Shown here in pieces: positions 59,867-64,000 of a stretch of DNA of 64,000 nt. The stretch covers positions 3,224,001-3,288,000 of the forward strand of contig NZ_AP025476.1 in assembly GCF_024347415.1 (NCBI RefSeq), written 5' to 3'. The notes beneath the pieces are model-generated. The model was not told where the DNA came from and ran no database searches. It saw only the letters and a list, made by a program, of their open reading frames with translations. The translations under genes and the position numbers were made by a program. The stretch comes from Vibrio crassostreae (lineage in GTDB: Bacteria; Pseudomonadota; Gammaproteobacteria; Enterobacterales; Vibrionaceae). Position 1 is the first letter of the stretch. Every line of letters starts with the position of its first letter.

Positions 59867-59897
59867 AAAAAGGCCGGTGGTTAATAAACCACCAGCC
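59867..59897 (-). terminator. rplL-rpoB attenuator
   Basis: On the minus strand GGCTGGTGGTT (59897-59887) pairs with AACCACCGGCC (59882-59872) with one U-G pair, followed by five T residues. It lies between rplL and rpoB, where E. coli has its partial terminator. Confidence 0.82.
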
Positions 59898-59929
59898 ATT
59901 AGCCTTGCGGCTATGAAATTAAGTAATAA

Positions 59930-60298
59930 TTACTTGATTTCAACAGAAGCGCCAGCTTCTTCTAGCTGTGCTTTAAGAGCTTCAGCTTCAGCTTTGTCAA
60001 CGCCTTCTTTAAGCGCTGCAGGAGCTGAGTCTACAAGACCTTTAGCTTCTTTAAGACCTAGGCCAGTTGCGCCACGTACAGCTTTGATAACTTGTACTTT
60101 GTTAGCGCCAGCAGCAGTTAGGATAACGTCGAATTCAGTTTGCTCAGCAGCAGCGTCACCGCCAGCTGCGCCGCCAGCTACAACAGCAGCAGCTGCAGTA
60201 ACGCCGAATTTCTCTTCCATAGCTTCGATAAGCTCAACAACTTGCATTACAGACATTTCTGCAACTGCGTCTAGGATTTGCTCGTTAGTAATAGACAT
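59930..60298 (-). CDS. rplL: 50S ribosomal protein L7/L12
   Basis: 122 aa. N-terminal dimer domain [20 protein letters not shown], an Ala/Gly-rich hinge (about 38-52), and a C-terminal factor-binding domain with [24 protein letters not shown] sequence ([20 protein letters not shown]) and [12 protein letters not shown]. It forms the stalk recruiting EF-Tu, EF-G and others. It follows rplJ by 57 bp; an attenuator separates it from rpoB. Confidence 0.98.
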   Translation of the reverse strand: MSITNEQILDAVAEMSVMQVVELIEAMEEKFGVTAAAAVVAGGAAGGDAAAEQTEFDVILTAAGANKVQVIKAVRGATGLGLKEAKGLVDSAPAALKEGVDKAEAEALKAQLEEAGASVEIK

Positions 60299-60355
60299 AA
60301 CAATTCTCTTTTAAGTCAACAATAAGTTTAAATAGCAACCAGTGAAAAGCAAGGC

Positions 60356-60850
60356 TTATGCCGCAGCTTCTTCTTTTTGGTCGCGAACAGCAGCGATAGT
60401 ACGAACCAGCTTGCCAGCAGAAGCTTCTTTCATGCACATCATTAGGCGTGCGATAGCTTCGTCGTAAGTTGGTAGTGTCGCTAGTACTTCAGCATCAGTA
60501 ACTGCGCCTTCAAATGCAGCAGCTTTGATCTCGAAATCTTTATTCTCTTTAGCGAAGTCTTTGAAAAGACGCGCTGCAGCACCTGGGTGCTCATTAGAGA
60601 ATGCGATCAGAGTTGGACCAGTGAAAGTGTCTACTAGACACTCGTAGTCTGTACCCTGAACCGCACGGCGTGCTAGTGTGTTACGAACAACTTTCATGTA
60701 AACACCCGCTTCGCGAGCTTGTTTACGTAGAGAAGTCATTGCGCCAACTTCAACGCCACGAGAATCAGCTACAACTGCAGAAAGTGCACCACTGGCAGCT
60801 TCGTTGACTTCAGCAACAATTGCTTTTTTGTCTTGAAGATTTAAAGCCAT
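60356..60850 (-). CDS. rplJ: 50S ribosomal protein L10
   Basis: 164 aa. Starts [21 protein letters not shown]-terminal rRNA-binding domain with [12 protein letters not shown], and a C-terminal helix that binds L12 dimers. In the family, L10-L12 binds its own leader and represses translation. A 200-nt leader precedes it, starting at the hairpin-embedded promoter after rplA. Confidence 0.97.
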   Translation of the reverse strand: MALNLQDKKAIVAEVNEAASGALSAVVADSRGVEVGAMTSLRKQAREAGVYMKVVRNTLARRAVQGTDYECLVDTFTGPTLIAFSNEHPGAAARLFKDFAKENKDFEIKAAAFEGAVTDAEVLATLPTYDEAIARLMMCMKEASAGKLVRTIAAVRDQKEEAAA

Positions 60851-61060
60851 TTGGATTAACCTCTGGTTGTGATTACAGCACTCAATACAAAATGTAATGA
60901 GCGTTTACGATGTTATTTAAAAATGAATAAATTCACTTCAAACCACAACATCGCCTACGTAGGTTTTATTAAGCTATCAATAATCTAATGAAAATCGACA
61001 GCGCCTACGGTCTTGGGATAGATGATTTCAAATTGCTTCAAAACCACCCAACCACAAATA
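60851..61060 (-). promoter_or_regulatory. L10 leader of rplJL-rpoBC
   Basis: About 210 nt of untranslated leader between the rplJ promoter and rplJ. In E. coli the equivalent RNA binds L10-(L12)4 for autoregulation; this stretch has the right place and length and includes the palindrome CCTACGTAGG (60954-60963) and a second GCCTACG at 61002-61008. I have not folded it. Confidence 0.6.
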
Positions 61061-61099
61061 TTAGGCGCAGAAGTATACACTAAATCTGCGCCTAAGCAA
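61061..61099 (-). promoter_or_regulatory. rplJ promoter inside a hairpin
   Basis: On the minus strand: -35 TTGCTT (61099-61094) or TTTGCT one base earlier, 16-17 bp spacer, -10 TATACT (61077-61072), then a GC-rich discriminator TCTGCGCC. TTAGGCGCAGA (61095-61085) and TCTGCGCCTAA (61071-61061) are exact reverse complements, 11-bp arms around a 13-nt loop, and the -10 is the last six bases of that loop. The -35 directly follows the rplA stop codon. Confidence 0.72.
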
Positions 61100-61100
61100 A

Positions 61101-61805
61101 TTAGTTTGCTTGAGTGTCAAGACTAGCTTGATCAACAGCAACACCAGCACCCATCGTAGTAGAGATGCTTACTTTCTTCAGGTAAGTACCCTTAGCTGAA
61201 GAAGGCTTAGCTTTCTTAAGAGCAACTAGAAGAGCTTCTAGGTTCTCTTGAAGCTGGTTAGCTTCGAAAGATGCTTTACCGATAGTAGTGTGGATGATGC
61301 CGTTCTTGTCGTTACGGTAACGAACCTGACCAGCTTTAGCGTTCTTAACCGCTTCAGCAACGTTAGGAGTTACAGTACCAACTTTAGGGTTTGGCATAAG
61401 GCCGCGTGGACCTAGGATTGTACCTAGTTGACCAACAACACGCATTGCATCTGGAGAAGCAACAACAACGTCGAAGTTCATTTCGCCTTTTTTCACTTGC
61501 TCAGCAAGATCTTCCATACCAACGATATCTGCGCCAGCTGCTTTAGCTGCTTCTGCGTTTGCACCTTGAGTGAACACAGCAACACGGATGTCACGGCCAG
61601 TACCGTGAGGTAGCACAGTTGCGCCACGAACGTTTTGGTCAGATTTACGAGCATCGATGCCTAGGTTAACAGCAACATCTACAGACTCAACGAATTTAGC
61701 AGTCGCTAGTTCTTTAAGAAGAGCAACAGCTTCGTTGATTTCGTATTCTTTAGTCGCGTCAACTTTGTCGCGGATTACGCGCATACGCTTAGTAAGTTTA
61801 GCCAT
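61101..61805 (-). CDS. rplA: 50S ribosomal protein L1
   Basis: 234 aa. Begins [16 protein letters not shown]; two-domain L1 fold with the conserved [18 protein letters not shown] (about 128-145) and [10 protein letters not shown] near the C-terminus. It binds 23S rRNA at the E-site stalk and, in E. coli, its own operon leader to repress rplKA. rplK is 4 bp upstream on the same strand. The rplJ promoter lies immediately after it. Confidence 0.98.
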   Translation of the reverse strand: MAKLTKRMRVIRDKVDATKEYEINEAVALLKELATAKFVESVDVAVNLGIDARKSDQNVRGATVLPHGTGRDIRVAVFTQGANAEAAKAAGADIVGMEDLAEQVKKGEMNFDVVVASPDAMRVVGQLGTILGPRGLMPNPKVGTVTPNVAEAVKNAKAGQVRYRNDKNGIIHTTIGKASFEANQLQENLEALLVALKKAKPSSAKGTYLKKVSISTTMGAGVAVDQASLDTQAN

Positions 61806-61809
61806 GATC

Positions 61810-62238
61810 TTATCCCTCTACCACTAGGCCCATTGAACGAGCAGTACCAGCAATAGAACGCTTCATTGCTTCGATGTCAGCACCAGTCATATCAGCAGCT
61901 TTAGTTTCTGCGATTTCCTGTACTTGAGCGTCAGTTACAGTACCAACTTTCTCAGTGTTTGGACGACCTGAACCAGACTTAACGCCAGCAGCTTTCTTAA
62001 GAAGAACAGCAGCAGGTGGAGTCTTAGTTACGAACGTGAAAGAACGGTCGTTGTAAACAGTAATAACTACTGGAGTAGGTAGACCTTTCTCAACAGACTC
62101 TGTTTTTGCGTTGAACGCTTTACAGAATTCCATGATGTTCACGCCGTGTTGACCTAGAGCAGGACCAACCGGTGGACTTGGGTTTGCCATACCAGCTGCA
62201 ACTTGCAGTTTGATATAAGCTTCAACTTTCTTAGCCAT
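61810..62238 (-). CDS. rplK: 50S ribosomal protein L11
   Basis: 142 aa. Starts [20 protein letters not shown] followed by [20 protein letters not shown], the conserved N-terminal domain, and has the C-terminal rRNA-binding domain with [12 protein letters not shown]. It forms the GTPase-associated centre and is required for RelA activation; it is methylated by PrmA (gene at 36.8 kb). Its leader starts at the hairpin-embedded promoter and would carry the L1 autoregulatory site. Confidence 0.98.
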   Translation of the reverse strand: MAKKVEAYIKLQVAAGMANPSPPVGPALGQHGVNIMEFCKAFNAKTESVEKGLPTPVVITVYNDRSFTFVTKTPPAAVLLKKAAGVKSGSGRPNTEKVGTVTDAQVQEIAETKAADMTGADIEAMKRSIAGTARSMGLVVEG

Positions 62239-62328
62239 GATATTTCCTAATATTTTGGGTACATGCGCTAGCCGTAAGGCGAGCTCCCCATAAATTCAAT
62301 TAACTCTTTTTTACTTCCGAAGAAGCAA

Positions 62329-62368
62329 AAAGGCGCGAAATTATAATCATAATTCGCGCCTTTAACAA
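62329..62368 (-). promoter_or_regulatory. rplK promoter inside a hairpin, also a possible nusG terminator
   Basis: On the minus strand: -35 TTGTTA (62368-62363), 17-bp spacer, -10 TATAAT (62345-62340), discriminator TTCGCGCC. AAAGGCGCGAA (62363-62353) and TTCGCGCCTTT (62339-62329) pair perfectly: 11-bp arms, 13-nt loop, the -10 being the last six bases of the loop. Five T residues follow (62331-62327), so the same hairpin can end the secE-nusG transcript. Confidence 0.75.
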
Positions 62369-62451
62369 CCCTAAAAAGGTGATTTTTTATACTCTTTTAT
62401 TTTGAACAACTTATGAAGTATTTATCCACAGCTTGCTCAAAGGTCAGAGTT

Positions 62452-63000
62452 TTAGTCCAGTTTTTCAACCTGACCAAATTCAAGCTCAACTGGTGTTGCA
62501 CGACCAAAGATCGATACAGATACCTTAATGCGGCTTTTCTCGTAATCTACTTCTTCAACAGTACCGTTGAAGTCAGCAAATGGACCATCGTTCACACGAA
62601 CCACTTCACCCGCTTCGAACATTGTCTTAGGACGTGGAGACTCGCTCGCTTTCTCTAGACGGTTCAAGATAGCATCAGCTTCTTTATCAGTGATTGGTGC
62701 AGGACGATCAGAGGTACCACCAATGAAGCCCATAACACGCGGAATGCTGCGTACTAAGTGCCATGATTCATCATTCATGATCATTTGAACTAATACGTAG
62801 CCAGGGAAGAATTTACGTTCACTTTTACGACGTTGGCCAGCACGCATTTCCACTACTTCTTCAGTAGGTACTAGCACATCGCCAAATAGTTCTTCCATGT
62901 TGTGCATTTTAATATGCTCGCGTAGCGACTGTGCAACACGACCTTCAAAGCCAGAAAAGGCTTGAACTACATACCAACGTTTTTTTGGAGCTTCACTCAT
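62452..63000 (-). CDS. nusG: Transcription termination/antitermination protein NusG
   Basis: 182 aa. N-terminal NGN domain ([40 protein letters not shown]) that binds RNA polymerase beta', and a C-terminal KOW domain ([20 protein letters not shown]) that binds Rho or S10. Complete. Follows secE by 13 bp; a hairpin element separates it from rplK. Confidence 0.98.
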   Translation of the reverse strand: MSEAPKKRWYVVQAFSGFEGRVAQSLREHIKMHNMEELFGDVLVPTEEVVEMRAGQRRKSERKFFPGYVLVQMIMNDESWHLVRSIPRVMGFIGGTSDRPAPITDKEADAILNRLEKASESPRPKTMFEAGEVVRVNDGPFADFNGTVEEVDYEKSRIKVSVSIFGRATPVELEFGQVEKLD

Positions 63001-63013
63001 GAATCAGAACCCT

Positions 63014-63391
63014 CTACACCCCAGTTGCTAGAGAAACTAGACGGACCATAATGCCGTCAATTCCCCAAAGCACTAGAGACATAACAATACATACAGCTAA
63101 AACGATCAATGTAGTTTGCATAGTTTCTTGGCGAGTAGGCCAAACAACTTTACGAATCTCCATACGAGATTCTTTTGCAAAATCGATCGCAGCTTTACCT
63201 TTAGTTGTTGTTGCTGCAACGCCTAGTGCGGCAGCAATCAGCACAACTACACCTGCAGCGCGAATTACAACAGACAATTCACCATACAGGTAATTACCCA
63301 CAACAGCAGCAGCCAACAGAACAAAAGCGACAATCCACTTCATTGTATCTGCTGCACCTGAGCTATCAGGAGTTTCAGCGTTTGCTTTCAT
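63014..63391 (-). CDS. secE: Protein translocase subunit SecE
   Basis: 125 aa inner-membrane protein with three hydrophobic segments (about 17-36, 42-60 and 93-118) and the conserved amphipathic [20 protein letters not shown] before the last helix, which is essential for SecYEG. The three-helix form is the enterobacterial type. Co-transcribed with nusG. Confidence 0.97.
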   Translation of the reverse strand: MKANAETPDSSGAADTMKWIVAFVLLAAAVVGNYLYGELSVVIRAAGVVVLIAAALGVAATTTKGKAAIDFAKESRMEIRKVVWPTRQETMQTTLIVLAVCIVMSLVLWGIDGIMVRLVSLATGV

Positions 63392-63614
63392 AAAACCAAC
63401 CTGTGATAAGTCTTAAATATAGACGACAATAACCCCGCTGTTGCAGGGCACATTCCTTTGCGTTGCAAAACAACACATCTAACAGTCATTTTAGTCAAAA
63501 AGACCGTTTAATTCTTTGCTAAGAGCAAAAATCGATGTCAAAACATCCAACTCTTTTTTTAGCGCAGAAAAAGGGCATCAAATGATGCCCTTTTTACTAG
63601 TGGTTCGTCAAATC
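63392..63614. other. tuf-secE intergenic region
   Basis: 223 bp. It holds the tuf terminator and, on the minus strand, a TTGACA (-35-like) near 63541-63536 without a convincing -10. No tRNA gene was found here. Confidence 0.5.
63568..63595. terminator. tuf terminator
   Basis: AAAAAGGGCATCA / TGATGCCCTTTTT (63568-63580, 63583-63595), T-runs on both strands. Confidence 0.9.
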
Positions 63615-64000
63615 TTATGCAAAGATTTTAGCTACAACACCAGCACCAACTGTACGGCCACCTTCGCGGATTGCGAAACGTAGACCTTCGTCCATTGCGA
63701 TTGGAGCGATTAGCTCAACAGTCATTTGAACGTTGTCACCTGGCATTACCATTTCTACGCCTTCTGGTAGAGTGATGTCGCCTGTTACGTCAGTTGTACG
63801 GAAGTAGAACTGTGGACGGTAACCTTTGAAGAAAGGAGTGTGACGGCCGCCTTCGTCTTTAGAAAGTACGTATACTTCAGACTCAAACTTAGTGTGTGGG
63901 TTGATAGAACCTTTCGCAGAAAGTACTTGACCACGTTCAACGTCATCACGCTTAGTACCACGTAGAAGTGCACCAACGTTCTCACCTGCACGACCTTCGT
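63615..64000 (-). CDS. tuf: Elongation factor Tu (5' part outside window)
   Basis: The last about 128 residues of EF-Tu, in frame up to the window end. Visible: [20 protein letters not shown] (end of domain 2), domain 3 with [40 protein letters not shown] and the C-terminus [14 protein letters not shown] followed by Ala and the TAA stop. It delivers aminoacyl-tRNA to the ribosome. The order tuf-secE-nusG-rplKAJL-rpoBC identifies it as the tufB-position copy; vibrios usually have a second one elsewhere. Confidence 0.97.
   Translation of the reverse strand, partial: EGRAGENVGALLRGTKRDDVERGQVLSAKGSINPHTKFESEVYVLSKDEGGRHTPFFKGYRPQFYFRTTDVTGDITLPEGVEMVMPGDNVQMTVELIAPIAMDEGLRFAIREGGRTVGAGVVAKIFA

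Noticed and set aside
63392..63614. tRNA gene between tuf and secE, expected in some bacteria
   Set aside because: No cloverleaf-compatible sequence, TTCGA loop or CCA end could be found; the gap holds only the tuf terminator and AT-rich leader.

Overview
The window is a gene-dense, moderately AT-rich gammaproteobacterial chromosome segment with no mobile elements, phage genes, CRISPR arrays or rRNA/tRNA genes that I can see. Protein sequences and gene order (aroQ-accB-accC-prmA-dusB-fis, purHD, yjaG/hupA/yjaH, hemE-nudC-rsd next to rpoBC, and a CrbS/CrbR acetate switch with the DUF4212/SSS symporter pair) point to Vibrio, on its large chromosome. A Splendidus-type vibrio is my guess only.

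Layout. 1-2.5 kb: 3' part of cpxA, a Fur-box sodA, trmL. 2.7-8.4 kb: fxsA, aspA, dcuA and a YfcC/ArcD-type transporter preceded by an exact FNR-consensus box. 9.2-15.3 kb: an arginine/carbamoyl-phosphate block: arcA-arcC-argF (arginine deiminase pathway), the pyrL leader with attenuator, pyrBI, and an ArgR paralogue. 15.5-17.4 kb: dsbD. 17.6-34 kb: the acetate-switch region: response regulator (CrbR type), nhaP2, DUF4212 plus acetate/cation symporter, a Fur-box FagA-like gene with fumC, the giant sensor kinase CrbS, an MFS transporter, a cNMP/CBS/nucleotidyltransferase protein paired with a DEDDh exonuclease, then acs. 34.3-39.2 kb: aroQ, accBC, prmA, dusB-fis. 39.2-46.5 kb: zntR-like regulator, purHD, yjaH-hupA, a CNNM protein, yjaG. 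46.5-51 kb: a hydroxyacid dehydrogenase with a UDG-family protein, hemE, nudC, rsd. 51.3-64 kb: the minus-strand tuf-secE-nusG-rplKAJL-rpoBC cluster, with tuf cut by the window end.

How it works together. Fumarate and aspartate handling (aspA, dcuA, fumC), arginine fermentation, and pyrimidine/arginine synthesis share carbamoyl phosphate, aspartate and fumarate. The acetate block supplies uptake (symporter), sensing (CrbS/CrbR) and activation (acs) of acetate, next to fatty-acid entry (accBC). Both sodA and fumC carry Fur boxes, consistent with an iron-sparing response.

Most notable non-gene signals: two ribosomal-protein promoters (upstream of rplK and rplJ) sit inside hairpins of identical geometry (11-bp arms, 13-nt loop, -10 as the last six bases of the loop); a plus-strand promoter/terminator pair between the minus-strand genes hemE and nudC suggests a small RNA; several perfect 15-20 bp inverted repeats lie between genes; hairpins lie in both arc intercistronic gaps. 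All genes read intact. Several starts were moved from the longest reading frame using Shine-Dalgarno and family-length evidence.
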